Assembly: GCA_963662175.1 (NCBI GenBank)
Contig: OY759219.1
Span: forward strand, 31,166,908 to 31,230,907
Direction of reading: 5' to 3'
Origin: Aradus depressus
Taxonomy: Eukaryota > Arthropoda > Insecta > Hemiptera > Aradidae
DNA length: 64,000 nt
Shown here: positions 1-10,725 of the stretch, in pieces
How positions within the stretch are numbered: the first letter of the stretch is position 1
Layout of the letters: each line of letters starts with the position of its first letter
Program-made: the position numbers and the translations under genes
The notes under the pieces: generated by a model
Database searches by the model: none
What the model was told of the DNA's origin: nothing
What the model saw: only the letters and a program-made list of their open reading frames with translations

Positions 1-700
1 CCGATGTAATGAATGTATTGTTACAAAATTTTATGTGTAAATTCAAAGCCCTATAAGGACTTCACCTATTTGTTTTCAGTGCAATGAGCCGTAGCGGACG
101 GGGGATCAGTGGGGGACGCAACTCAAAAATCCCAATAACTGCCAATGTAATGAATGTATCGACATGTAAAGTTTATTTGTAAATTCAAAACCTCATACGG
201 ACGTCATCCATTTGTTTTCAGTGCAATCAGCCGAACCGGACGGGGGGATTAGTGGGGGAGCGCAACTCAAAAATCCCAATAACTGCCAATGTAATGAATG
301 TATCGACATGTAAAGTTTATTTGTAAATTCAAAACCTCATACGGACGTCATCCATTTGTTTTCAGTGCAATCAGCCGAACCGGACGGGGGGATTAGTGGG
401 GGAGCGCAACTCAAAAATCCCAATAACTACCGATGTAATGAATGTACCGACATGTAAAGTTTATATGTAAATTCCAAAGCTCATAAGGATGGCACCTATT
501 AATTTTCTGCTAAATCATTTGAAGGGAAAGGGGGGCAGGACCAGAGAAAAGGGGCTCGAATATAATTTAGTGTGTTTCCAAAACCACTATTTATGTCAAA
601 TATTGAGTTTTAGCCCAAACTATTGATTGGCTTTGAAGGAGAGCGAAAACGTAATTAAATTATTCTTGTTGGGGATGTACATAGCCGGTGATTCACCGAC
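1..700 (+). repeat. Family-H element with ~144-bp tandem units
   Basis: Successive copies of a unit containing GTAATGAATGTATCGACATG and CAACTCAAAAATCCCAATAA begin near 1, 141, 285 and 429, a spacing of 144 bp between the last three. The second and third copies are almost identical. The stretch 430-700 is the family's terminal part, ending in GGGGATGTACATAGCCGGTGATTCACCG, quoted here only for its key palindrome CGGTGATTCACCG near 685-697. Diverged copies recur throughout the window. No coding potential is seen. Confidence 0.8.
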
Positions 701-952
701 AACTTTTTTATTTGCATTTGTATTAAATTGATATAATACTCAAAAAATTCACAATAATAAAAATGTCGACTTTTGCTCCATTTTTTTAAGACTAATGAAG
801 TGTTAATAAGACCATTAATCTTCGGGTTTTTACTGTAATTAATTTTCTTAGGTGATTCGTTAACATAGACATAGAACACTAGTAACGATATAATAGAAAT
901 ATAAACTGTTTTCTTTAAGCTGTCAAAATAATTGTTAAAACTATTTGTCCAG

Positions 953-3900
953 CCACCAAGTCAAGGAGTGCCTGCGACAAATGCGCTTCAAGAGCCGGCT
1001 GGTCCTGAAAAACCACCACATCCCGGCTTGTACAATATTCCATCCATGATGGACAACGTTTCTCCCTACGATCCGACAAAAGCTATCAATGTAATTAACA
1101 TACTATACAGTTGTAAATTAATTAGCTAAAAAAATGTATCCATATTCTACGAATCATCCTCACACCCAAATTTTGCCTTATTTTTTGTAATTTGTTGACC
1201 TTGGTTTTGTATTTAAGACCAGTACCAGGGGGATAATCAGAATTCAGACTAAAATTTGGGTATCCTCCAAAAAATCCAAGAACAAGAGCAAAAAATGTAA
1301 TTTTTAATGAGAGTTAAACTCGGAGGAAAATCGGATAAGCCGTTCCAAAGCAACAGCATTGCAAAATTAGAATGAATAACCACCCTTCGCGCAGAACCGA
1401 AAAGATATTTTGACCATGTAATCGGCTTGTTGTTACAGTTTGGCCTTTTTTTTTTCATTATTAAAAGTCTGTCTTTTGTAACTTGGACAACCCACATGAG
1501 ACTGCAACGCACATACCTCAAAAAAGGATTTGGACGACTGAAACCAATTATCAGACGATGATCGACTTTATCCCTTAAGAACAAACTTCACATATACAAC
1601 ACCATATTAAAACCCATCTGGACTTACGGTATCGAGATATGGGGATCAGCCTAAAAAACAAACAAACAACGCCTTCAGTCAATTCAATCCATTATACTAC
1701 GATTATTCCCGATGTGCCATCTCACATTCACAATGACCTCATCTCTGTTACCTGGAAACTGTATCAAAATTTTCACAAACTCCACCAATACATCGATCCA
1801 CATATTCAACAATTATCCACAAACACTCTCCTTACAAATCCACTCCCGACGCATTGAGCGCGGATATGGCAGAGGGATCTGCTCCAGGACTAGCCTGGAC
1901 TTCTCTTCGGTCACGTATCTCAGCATTATAGCCACGCACTTGACAATGCTCAACTTACCACAATTACTAATGGCAAATGTTATGTCGTTGTAAATATGTA
2001 TATATAAATAACCTTTTGGTATATTTTTAAGTTTAATTTTTTTTCAAGTTGTTTTTTTGTCTCATTTATTTTTGTTTATATGTACGTAAATGCTTCATTC
2101 GCACAGTGAACAAAAATACAAGAAGTGGAGGTAAAAATTTCATTGTGTGACTTTTACTTTCTTATCTTTGCATAAAACATTAGCTTTATGTACAAACTAA
2201 TAAATATGAAGCAAAAAAATCCAAATTGTGACGAAAAACCAATTACATGGCCAAAATATATTTTCAGTGCTGCATTGTTTTTCATTCTGATTTTGCATTT
2301 CTGTATCTATGAAACGGTTTATAAATCCAATTTTCATTGAACAAAAATGTCCGTTTCCGAGGGTAAATTGAAAAAAAAATGAAATGAAAACCATATGCCT
2401 TAGTTTTTTGGTATTCAAAGTACATCCAAATTTTCTTATTGTTTATGAATCTGAACTTAATGAAAATTTTGGTCAGAAAATTCCAAAAATTAAAGCACAT
2501 TTTGTGGTGAACATGATTCGTGGGACGCCCAGTATATATATAATTTTTTTTTCTGTTTTTTTTTAATAGTAAGTTATTACTGCTATAATTTTGTTGGTAT
2601 GTGTCCACTGTTAACTTATTTTATACATATTTCTTTCTTTTTGCAGACTCACATCTACCCTAACCCTTCTATTGGAATTCCGCCAGACTCTAATCAACAG
2701 GTAACATTTAAGCCCTAGGCGCACAAAACGCGATCTGTCGTGGCGAACAGTGATCGTGCCATCGTCGCGGTGGTCAACGATATGGCACCCTCACACACAG
2801 TGCGATATCTTTGTGAGTGATCCAGTATCGTGATTGCTTTCCGGCGAGCAGTTTCAGTATTTTTTGTTCAAGTTTTTTTATAGATTTTGAGAAAAAATGA
2901 GTAGTTCTGACGAGGAGCAACTGCTTCTTCTTTTAGCAGTACAACGTAACAGGAGAAAAAGACGTTGTTGGGTACATGAAATCAAGAGAAAAAGAGAAAC
3001 AATTGGGAAATACCACAGCCTCTGTCGCGAACTGCAATCCCATGAAGATAGTTTCAAGACAGTATTTTCGTATGTTTCGAGGAACTGCATGACCTTCTGC
3101 AACCCAGCATGATACTTACTTGTAACGTTCAGCTCTCCTGCAATCTCATTCCACGCATCTGCTTTCTTCACAACATTTTTGTACAGTTCGTGGTAAGTAT
3201 CGTACAAATACGCGTATTTCCTCACTTTTTCTATGAGTGCTCGCTCCAACTGCGCGATAATTTTGTACAAATGATCGCTGCCCGCCTCGATCAAAACTGG
3301 CTCGCTGCAATAGATCACATTCTGTGTGACATGTATGATGCACTATTGCATCATACAACTAAATCGCCAGCTCGCCGCGTGCAGAGATTGCTGATCGCCG
3401 CGACAGATCGCGTTTTGTGTGCATAAGGCTTTATTTTTATTTTAACTTATAACAACAGGATATAGCTGTTTTCAGATTATTCTGTCGAATGTATAACCAA
3501 AGTCTTGAGTCGTTTTTGGAGTAGTAGACTACATTCAGACGTTATGTGTACCACTATGTACGAGGGCGCCAGTATGTGTGTTTGCATGCTGAGCTCGAGA
3601 TCGTGGGTTCGAAACCCGGCCGAGGCTCTTAGTTTATTTTATCTGGGAGGTAAAATAAATTTAAGCATGTCGTCCTTCGAATGGGACCTTAATGTTTAGT
3701 TCACCCTATACTAATAATTTAGTCGAGTGGCGAGTAATTAACTAAAACAACCAGAACTAACCAAACAGTGTTCGCACAGTCGCGTGTATATATTTTATCT
3801 TCTCTCCAAACCCAGGTATTTTCATCGTCCTTTTCCAATTCAACATAATATTTTAACGTTATTTCTTCGCACCAACGAAACGGCATTTTGCAAAATAAAT

Positions 3901-4991
3901 AATGAGCTACAGGTTCTTATTTAGTGGATGATTTAAGAAAACAATGCAGCGTGGTGGGGGTGCTACTAAAAAAATATAAATAAATGGATTGACTCGACTA
4001 AATTACTTACTAAACAACTCGACTAAATTTTCGTAGTTCACACATGTTTAGTTACTAAATTGCTACTCGACTAAATTACTAGCATAGTGCGAACTAGGCA
4101 TAAGCGATGGTCCCGATCCTGTACGATGTCAGGTACTCGTTGAAGACCCCTACCCTAGGTGAATACAATTTTAGACTAGGTAGACAAAATGTAGGACTCT
4201 CACACTAGAGTCGGGCTCATGTCCACTAGAGTGACAAAAGAGCGCTCTAGTAATAGGAAGTGATGAAATAGCACTCTGGTAGTAGGCGATATGACCTCGA
4301 AGTTAAGTCATTATACCTAACCTAATCTGATACAGTATGTGCTCAGTTGTTTTCAGATATTTGAGAATATATAATATATTATTACATTATCTCAAGTCCT
4401 ATTAAATTTAATTAATTGTTTTATTATCTATATTATTACATATTACAATATATTATTTGGGAGAGTCTCAACCTACGTTTAAAATCTCTAATAATTGCTG
4501 ACAAATGAATTTATTGTTATGAAAATTCAGACTTCTCAATATAATAAAATTTGGAAGACCGAAAGAATGCAATCATCCTCTGTAACTCTTTACAGTATCT
4601 TGTTCTCAGAAATAACGCGTTATCTTTACCGTTACCCAAAATTACCTCCGAAGGTCTTAACCGTTAATGAAACTTAGGCAAATGGATCCTATAAGACTTT
4701 ATGATGTCATATAAGAGTAATTAAATCATTTGAAAGGACTAACTAAATATTAAAAGATTTTTTTTCCTTTTTCGCAAATGTATGTATTTTCATTTTTGTT
4801 TGATTTCTCAGGTGAACGACCAGCCAAAGCCTCTGCCCCGCTCCAAGATGTCCCCTGACATCGAGATGCCTGAACTACCCTCAGTTCCTAGCGACTGTCC
4901 TTTTCCAGATGTCAACACTCCTCCCTCAGATGGAGAGGACGATTTCAATGACATTGCGCGCAGATTTGAGGAACTAAAAAAGAGAAAATAA
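953..4991 (+). CDS. IST1: IST1 homologue, C-terminal exons (partial; 5' end outside window)
   Basis: Three coding exons are visible: 953-1090, 2647-2700 and 4812-4991 (TAA at 4989-4991), all phase 0 with clean AG/GT boundaries. They encode 123 residues: a Pro-rich linker (GPEKPPHPGLYNIPSM), a short Pro/Asn segment and the tail ending FNDIARRFEELKKRK. That ending matches the C-terminal MIT-interacting motif of IST1 proteins (human tail: DDLSRRFEELKKK). Family knowledge: IST1 is an ESCRT-III-like regulator that binds CHMP1 through its N-terminal helical domain and recruits VPS4, spastin and other MIT proteins through this tail, acting in cytokinesis and endosomal sorting. The N-terminal ESCRT-III core lies upstream of the window. 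Exon 2647-2700 is only 54 nt and its donor is 10 bp from a Harbinger insertion. Identification is firm from the tail; the middle linker is poorly conserved in the family. Confidence 0.9.
1480..1910 (+). pseudogene. Jockey-clade non-LTR RT fragment
   Basis: The + strand around 1560-1655 translates to segments such as NKLHIYNTILKPIWTYGIEI followed by WGSA, the conserved C-terminal stretch of Jockey-type reverse transcriptases. The intact element at 26272-28980 has NKLTIYKTIIRPIWIYGLEL at the same place. Downstream text (DVPSHIHNDL, then HIQQLSTNTL) continues the homology in shifted frames. Stops and frameshifts break it, so it is a dead fragment inside an IST1 intron. Confidence 0.7.
2190..2560. 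repeat. Unclassified repeat related to 1250-1450
   Basis: CCAATTACATGGCCAAAATA near 2240 resembles, in inverted orientation, a stretch at about 1395-1450. The block ends near GGGACGCCCAGTATATATA (2522-2540), an ending typical of a transposable element terminus. I cannot assign a family. Confidence 0.35.
2897..3112 (+). pseudogene. Harbinger transposase N-terminal remnant
   Basis: The 71-codon frame begins MSSSDEEQLLLLLAVQRNRR and contains RKRRCWVHEIKRKRETIGKY followed by HSLCRELQSHEDSF. This is the usual start of Harbinger (DDE_Tnp_4) transposases: a basic RRxxWVHxIxxxR segment, then an F/YHxLxxEL motif. It ends at 3112 with no DDE catalytic domain. Confidence 0.7.
3127..3237 (-). pseudogene. 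MADF-domain remnant of the Harbinger accessory protein
   Basis: The - strand reads LIEKVRKYAYLYDTYHELYK then NVVKKADAWNEIAGELN. This fits the MADF (Myb/SANT-like) pattern LIxxVxxYPxLYDxxxxxYxxxxxxxxAWxxIAxxL. In Harbinger elements a MADF/Myb-like protein is the DNA-binding partner of the transposase. The frame runs convergently into the transposase remnant, consistent with an internal deletion that joined the two ORFs. Confidence 0.75.
3564..4327 (+). mobile_element. tRNA-derived SINE (family 1), split by a MITE
   Basis: Two halves of one SINE lie at 3564-3692 (tRNA-like head with GGTTCGAAACC box B, then the TTTATTTTATCTGGGAGG segment) and 4101-4327 (GATGGTCCCG through GTAGTAGGCGATATGACC). 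They are separated by a 408-bp insertion. Family 1 consensus elements in order: A box TAGCTCAGTGG, B box GGTTCGAAACC, a hairpin TTATTTTA/TAAAATAA, a core GTCCTTCGGATGGGACGTTA, then CGATATGACCTCGTAGTTAA and a tail of ACCTAACCTAA. The intact reference copy is at 59652-59998. Confidence 0.85.
3693..4100. mobile_element. 408-bp MITE inserted in a SINE (TAA duplication)
   Basis: Terminal inverted repeats of about 36 bp begin TGTTTAGTTCACCCTATACT on the left and TGCCTAGTTCGCACTATGCT on the right (reverse complement), both ending TAATTTAGTCGAGT. The flanks show a TAA duplication (3690-3692 and 4101-4103), and removing the insert restores the SINE core GGGACsTTAAGCGATGG. The 3-bp TAA duplication suggests PIF/Harbinger. 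A - strand stretch near 3860-3890 could be the start of a short protein (MPFRWCEEITLKYY), possibly MADF-like. Confidence 0.85.
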
Positions 4992-5348
4992 TGCATTATA
5001 TATACTTTTTTCTGTATTTATGCATTCAGAATATTCTGTTAGTATAAAACTAAGCTTTTTAAATTAATTTTCTACATGGAAGTCTAGAAGAGGAGAAACT
5101 ATTACATTATGTTGAGCAGGCATGCCCTGTGCATCAGGGAACCGCTAAAACTGCGCTCAGACACGTGCGTAATGCATTATATATACTTTTTTCTGTATTT
5201 ATGCATTCAGAATATTCTTTTAGTATAAAACTAAGCTTTTTAAATGAATTTTCTACATGGGAGTCTAGGAGAGGAGGAACTATTACATTATGTTGAGCAG
5301 GCATGCCCTGTGCATCAGGGAACCGCTAAAATTGCGCTCGGACATGTG
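4989..5348. repeat. 181-bp tandem duplication starting at the IST1 stop codon
   Basis: The sequence from the stop codon (TAATGCATTATATATACTTT) is repeated 181 bp downstream at 5170, with few substitutions through GCGCTCAGACACGTG / GCGCTCGGACATGTG. Both copies lie in the presumed IST1 3' UTR. No protein is encoded. Confidence 0.85.
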
Positions 5349-5764
5349 CCTGAAGGAAATAATTGTCAGAAAGGAAAGTATTTTCTTTGAGAATAATATT
5401 TGTAACGATACTGTTAGAACTCGCGTAAACAGGTTTTTCAAGATTACAGGGAGCCTTCATTTCTTTCCCTTTTCTTCCCCATCTTTTCATTTGTGGTAAA
5501 TTTAATTTCAGATTGGTTTTTGTTTACGATAATTTTCCAAGTGTTTCTTAATTTCTTTCAAATTCCTTGTCCTTGTTGTATTAGTAAACCCTCTTTTCCA
5601 AGAATGTTGCAAAGCTGTCTCTATTGTCAGTTTCCTTACGTTTCATGCCCCCGGGATTAAACTGCTTTGTGGGTCCAGAATGCAGCCTACCCGGATTTAT
5701 CCACCTCGGAAATGTGACCTTGAAGAGTACCTAACACTGTAAACACTAGAGACCATAGCTTCAC

Positions 5765-5850
5765 CTCCCGTCCGAAGGACGGCGTGCTTAACGTTTTGCG
5801 ACTTTCTAGCCGCGTTCTTGAGCTCAGTAAGAAAGCATGCTACTTCCAAG
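5765..5850 (-). mobile_element. SINE family 1 fragment
   Basis: The reverse complement of the tRNA-like head and core is seen as GTCCGAAGGACGGCGTGCTTAA, quoted for its core GTCCGAAGGACGGCG, and TTCTTGAGCTCAGTAAG. It has a TTGCGACTTTC variant linker in place of the TTTATTTTA hairpin. Confidence 0.65.
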
Positions 5851-5888
5851 CTGCCGTGCCTTCTATAGCAAGACTAAATGATTCGGGA

Positions 5889-6083
5889 TTTCGCCGTCCC
5901 TTGGATGGGACGTTAAGCGATGGTCCCGAGTCAGGTACTCAAAGACCTCTCCCTACACTGGGTAGGCAATAGTTAGGACTCCCATAGGAGAGTCGTGCTC
6001 TTGTTGACCAGAGTGACGACTGACCGCTCTGCTAGTAGACGATATGACCTCATAGTTAAAGCCCGGACATGAGTCATAACTAA
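5889..6083 (+). mobile_element. SINE family 1, 3' two-thirds
   Basis: It starts at the core (TGGATGGGACGTTAAGCGAT) and runs to GATATGACCTCATAGTTAAA and GAGTCATAACTAACTA. The head is missing; the adjacent 5765-5850 piece is in the opposite orientation. Confidence 0.75.
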
Positions 6084-6828
6084 CTATATATTTCGGAAGG
6101 CTAAAAATACAAATTTTCCGGGAGGAAAAGTAAATATATATTTGTCCTTGATAATGCTATTTTCTGATATTGAATTAAAAAAAAAAAAAAAATACTAAAA
6201 ATTGTGAAGAAATAGAATAATCCTTAAACTTGTTAGTTTCTATATCTTGTGTAAAATTATTGTTAACAGTTAACCGCTCTAATAAAATCAAACCTTATTC
6301 TCGTGTCAAAAAATAAAAATAAATAATATTTTTATATCTAACTTCAAATATTTGATTAAGTATGTTTTTATATTCATATTTATTAAAATCAAAATTTTAT
6401 AATCAGTTGTTGAATAATTTATAAGTAATACAGAGTAATTAGTTTATATGTATAATCCCAACTTCCAGATAGTTGAAGTTAACTTCTGAAATTGTCCTAA
6501 CATTTAAAATTGTTGAATGAATTAAATAGAATAATTTTTATATTTTAGTTTGTGAGTGTAATGGTTAGAAACCTAAGAGCCTTATTTATGTAGGAAATAA
6601 TTGAAATATTAAATTTTAAAAATGTTCGTAATGCCTGTAGAGTTAAAGATACAGGACATCATTTAGTGTAATTATTTCATATCTAAAAGATATGATTATT
6701 TAAGTAATCTTCATTAATTTGTAAAACAAATACATTTTTATTTATTAGAAGATAGTATTGAACCTAATGTCGCAAATTGTTTTCCATATTTGTTAATTAA
6801 TTATTTCTCCCCTTTATTATATTATCAG

Positions 6829-7447
6829 GTCATCCCATAAGTAGTCCGTTTTTGTAATCTGGGATAAAAAGTAATGAAAAACTTACTTTGTTAATCAATG
6901 ATGTATTTTCTAACTTTTTCCATCTTTCAAATTTCCAAATCCGCTCTTCAAGAAACTCTTCGGGTTCTGTTCCGAAATATAAAACGACTATGGCTGCCCT
7001 TTTTACCTCTTCCGATGAATCCATCCTCTGGTCTATTAGAAAGTTCTGGAGACTCCGAAACAGAGGGTTATCTGAAGGAGCTATGTCTGGAGAATACGGT
7101 GGCTGATTCATAATTTCCCAACCCAAGTGATCTACTTTTTGTATGGTCTCTCTTGCAACGTTAGCTCTAGAATTCTCCTAATGAAATTAAACTCCGCGAA
7201 TGTTGATCAGAGAACTTTTTCTACTAAGGTTACCTTCAAATAGTCAAGTTGTTCGCATTTGGACTCTTTAGTAAAATCTGATTATATTTTGGAAATGTAT
7301 AATGAATAATTCCTTCCATATTCCACCAAACAAACAATAATATCCACGGATGGAGGCCTCTTCTAGTCTGCGGCATTGACGTTTTGCCCGGATTAAGCCA
7401 CCGCCTCTCACTAATCGGCCTTTCTTCATAAATTTGCACCACTATTC
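6829..7447 (-). pseudogene. 5'-truncated mariner transposase remnant
   Basis: The inverted terminus GGTCATCCCATAAGTAGTCC at 6829 matches the start of the mariner at 24970. On - the frames 6830-7126 (PPYSPDIAPSDNPLFRSLQN, the third catalytic Asp region) and 7236-7442 (TRRGLHPWILLFVWWNMEGI, then IHYTF) are mariner transposase in two frames. The 5' terminal repeat and N-terminal half are absent past about 7447. Confidence 0.8.
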
Positions 7448-9640
7448 GGTATATTGAAGCCGTATCTCACACTATAGTATGCCGAAGATACATATCACTT
7501 CACTTATTATTTCAAAAGGTAAACTAGAGAGAAATTTGTTTTTCCCCTCACTATAGTAGGATGAGGAAGTATGTTATTAATCCCTTTTCAAATCCACTAC
7601 ACAAATCTAAATCTACAGGAATTGACCAAATAAAGTATGCAGTAATATCATTACTTATCGGATAACCTAATATTATTTAATTTGATAATTTTCCTTTTAA
7701 ATGTTTAAATATATATTGCTTTATTATTATTATTGTGTCATGTTTAATCAATTATATGCTTCGTTAAGCTTACTGTAATTATTTTGTTTATTTATTAAGT
7801 ATACATATATTTTTTCGACATTTAACGAGCGAGGAAGACAAATTGACTATCTCTTAAATTTTTTTTAAAACTCTCACAGAACAGATCTGTTTTTATTTCA
7901 TTAATAATTATTGTACAGTCAATAAATAAAATGAGGACTTAATTTGTCTGTGTAATATAAGCAGTGTTAGTCCATGAGGCGAAACCTCATCCCTCGGATA
8001 GGCAGAGATATTTCAGGTGATCTCACCTCACAGACTGTGCATACATTGCATGTATGTTTTATATGATAAATAAATAATTTTTTATAAAACGATCTGTTCT
8101 GGTCAAATATAGAAAAAAAAAAAGGTTTAGTCAATTCGCCTTCACAATACCTCATAAAATATTGGTTTAGATAATTAAAAATATTTTTAAACGTATAATT
8201 GGATAAGGGAAATTTTCTGTGATTTGCATGTAATAATTTGTCAATATAACTTAACATATATTATTTTATTCTTTTTTTTATATATAATATAAACACAGAT
8301 TAAATAATGCACTACCCTCGTTTTTTTTTCTCAATTTATTTCCACACCTATTTGATATACATTTTCAAATCAATTACAGTTTAAATTATTATTTACAATT
8401 CTCCAAAAAAATATAATTTATTTTTCCAATGTGTGCTTTATAACATTTCATTTAACAATATTTTCATAGTTTTGAAAAATAAAACTTAGAATAAATATAT
8501 AAAATATCGTAACGCCTCTATAACAATTAAGAAAAGTGATAAAGCAAAACCAAATATATATGTATTTTTTTTTAAATAATAGAGAATATTCTTTTCTTAT
8601 TCTCAATCAGAAAAATAAATAAGAAACCCTAAGGGAGTTACGATAATTTATAAATTAGGGGCCATAAGGAATCTATTCAGGAATAAAGTAAAATAGATAC
8701 TGAGTTTATATAAAAATAAAATATAAACTTGATTTTATAGTAAATAACTTCCACTTTTCCATAATTTAGAAAGAATAAAAAAATAATATAATAAAACACC
8801 ATAATAACGCCAATTGTTTAATACCTTGGAAGCACCACTCCCCTCCCCCCCCCCCCCCCCCCCCACACATTCAAAACAAGATAAGAAATCATATCTTAAT
8901 AATATATTAACAACAATTACTAGAACGTAATACGTACAATAGGAAACACCCTTGTGGATGGAAAATTAATTTTTTTTAAATATAAAATTGAAAAAAATAA
9001 TAATCTACGAAGGAATGTAGGTATAACAAAATAAAATCAAGATTTATAAAAGATAGAATATGAATTAGTATTTGTTCAGTTAAATAAATATCATTAATAT
9101 ACAAAAACAGAATACATTTGTTTTTTATTTATTTGTTTTTAGGGAGAATCCTGTTTTTTAATGTTAAGTTTCATTATAACTGTTTTACTTATGCGTACTA
9201 AGCTTCTAATGTTTTCGGCGGCATTATGTTAAGACCTTTTCAACTTGATTGAGTGAGCGTTTTCGTATTTTTTAGAATTTACTTTTTTCACAGTTTTAGG
9301 AGCCACAAAAACAACCTTGTAACATATTTTTCCATTAAATAGCTGCACAATTAATATTTCTGTATCTCAAATGTTCCCGAATTGATTTTCTGTGATGCTG
9401 GTATTTGTTTCTTTAATTTTTTATTGATTAAATTGAGAAAAAATTTCCGTTCGAGTGGAGTCGATTCTATAGCTATAAAAGGAGAACTGAAATTCTGCCT
9501 CAGTTGAGAGTACATGAGGAGCTTAATAAAATTTTAATATAGGTTTAATAAGATAGAACGTTATGTGACTGTTTTAAAAAAATGAAACTCTATAATAATG
9601 AAGGATAGAGTTCGACATTAATGTTGATGGAAGTCAGGAT
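7448..9640. other. AT-rich intergenic DNA, no gene seen
   Basis: Nothing beyond short homopolymers is recognised. A poly-C run lies near 8847-8864. The 96-codon frame on - at 7967-8257 has AT-rich, low-information composition and no family resemblance. Confidence 0.5.
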
Positions 9641-9649
9641 TCTGTTGTG

Positions 9650-9870
9650 TAAATAAAAAACTAAGTTTTTATTTGGCTAACGTTTCGGAAACTATTTATT
9701 TCCAACTTCAGGGCCTTATATTTGAATGGATGTGGTGGTATGTGTTACCAAAACCAAACACCTACCATTTTCACCATACACATCCACTTGGTGTCATTAT
9801 AAGGCCCTAAATAAATAGTTTTCGAAACGTTGGCTAAATACTGAGTTTTTATTTACACGACATAACCTCC
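9650..9870. repeat. Palindrome with hammerhead-like core
   Basis: The left arm (TTTATTTGGCTAACGTTTCG onward) is repeated inverted in the right arm (...CGAAACGTTGGCTAAATA) around a ~75-bp centre. On -, 9682-9711 reads CTGAAGT, a GGAAA/TTTCC stem-loop, then GAAACG: a hammerhead-type core with one mismatch (CTGAAGT for CTGANGA). The + arm copy is degenerate. Confidence 0.6.
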
Positions 9871-10261
9871 ATTGAAAGTCTATTAGTTTCAAATATCAGA
9901 AGAGAATAATAAGACCTCTATTGGCTTCAATGATCGCCTAATTAAAAGAAATACTTGTAAAATGTCAATCCGAATATTTAGTTTTTCAGTCAAATATTGT
10001 ATTTTAGTTCGTTTAGACCAGTGATGGCCACGGATAAATCGAAGAATAAACGTGTCTTTAATATGTACACTCTACTCCGATCAACGATGGGCGCGGATAG
10101 CAATGATGGCTACACTTACTCTTACTGGAATCTTACTCCACTTTTTTCTACTCACACATTCTCCTCTTCCTGTGAGATGGATAGTATAGTCTCGCGAATC
10201 TTCATAATTAAAATATTTATATAATTCTATAATTTCTTGTAATGGTAATTTTGTAAATCAA

Positions 10262-10500
10262 CTGACATGAAAAAAACTATTCCTAATACCCAACGACAAA
10301 TACAACGGACTCGACTCATCCACTTTCCCTAAAGACGCAAAACTCGTAAGAGAACATTTAAACAAAATAGTCGTCGCTAATGACCCTGAAATCGATTCGA
10401 CGTTAAATTTTAAAAAATCGTATGTGTCCCTTCCTACAGTACAGATTCGTATCGTATATATGATACTTAACATTTTCTGCAGAGATATTGTGAAAACTTA
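10262..10500 (+). pseudogene. C-terminal ORF remnant of an unidentified retroelement
   Basis: An open + frame ending with TAA near 10500 reads NDKYNGLDSSTFPKDAKLVR, then EHLNKIVVANDPEIDSTLNF, and closes NIFCRDIVKT. A related C-terminus ([11 protein letters not shown]) is encoded on - within akirin intron 2 near 46030-46085, beside another copy of the same hammerhead-like palindrome. I do not recognise the protein. A Penelope-like origin is only a guess from the ribozyme-like neighbour. Confidence 0.4.
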
Positions 10501-10539
10501 ATAAAAAAATAAAGAAAACGTATGTTTTTCTAAATATTG

Positions 10540-10725
10540 TCTATTTCACTAAATATATATATATATGGAAGTACTTTCAGTATTACTACCATCTTCAGCC
10601 ACGACTTAACAAATACTGATTAACGATACAGTATTTATTAAGTCGTGGCTAAAGATGGTAGCAATACCGAAAGTACTCCTATATATTATAAACACTTTGT
10701 GGAATACACAATATTTTTAAAAAAA
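10540..10725. repeat. Palindrome with two hammerhead-like cores
   Basis: The arms AAATATTGTCTATTTCAC...CTTAACAAATACTG and CAGTATTTATTAAG...ACAATATTTTTAAA pair around a ~10-bp centre. The - core at 10574-10598 reads CTGAAGA, GGTA-loop-TACT, GAAAG. The + core at 10649-10674 reads CTAAAGA, GGTA-loop-TACC, GAAAG, with one base changed in the first box. Confidence 0.65.

Larger units (their letters stand above)
2711..3430. mobile_element. Miniature PIF/Harbinger element with TTA target-site duplication
   Basis: A 720-bp element is bounded by TTA at 2708-2710 and 3431-3433. Its terminal inverted repeats read AGCCCTAGGCGCACAAAACG on the left and AGCCTTATGCACACAAAACG on the right (reverse complement), both continuing CGATCTGTCG. 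A 3-bp TWA duplication is the PIF/Harbinger hallmark. Inside are a transposase N-terminal remnant on + and a MADF-domain remnant on -, the two proteins autonomous Harbingers encode. The catalytic part of the transposase is missing, so it is an internally deleted copy. The left end lies 10 bp downstream of an IST1 exon donor. Confidence 0.85.
5349..6828. other. IST1 3' flank, AT-rich, with SINE pieces
   Basis: Apart from SINE fragments at 5765-5850 and 5889-6083 I see no gene. A possible polyadenylation signal AATAAA lies at 6281-6286 on +, but whether the IST1 transcript reaches it is unknown. Confidence 0.5.

Noticed and set aside
7967..8257. A 96-codon - strand ORF between IST1 and SEC63
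   Set aside because: Low-complexity AT-rich composition, no flanking splice signals or motif, and no related copy in the window.
8847..8864. Poly-C/poly-G runs as possible telomeric or regulatory G-quadruplex sites
   Set aside because: They are homopolymers prone to sequencing error; no spaced G-tract pattern is present. Kept only as a minor observation for the family-H position.
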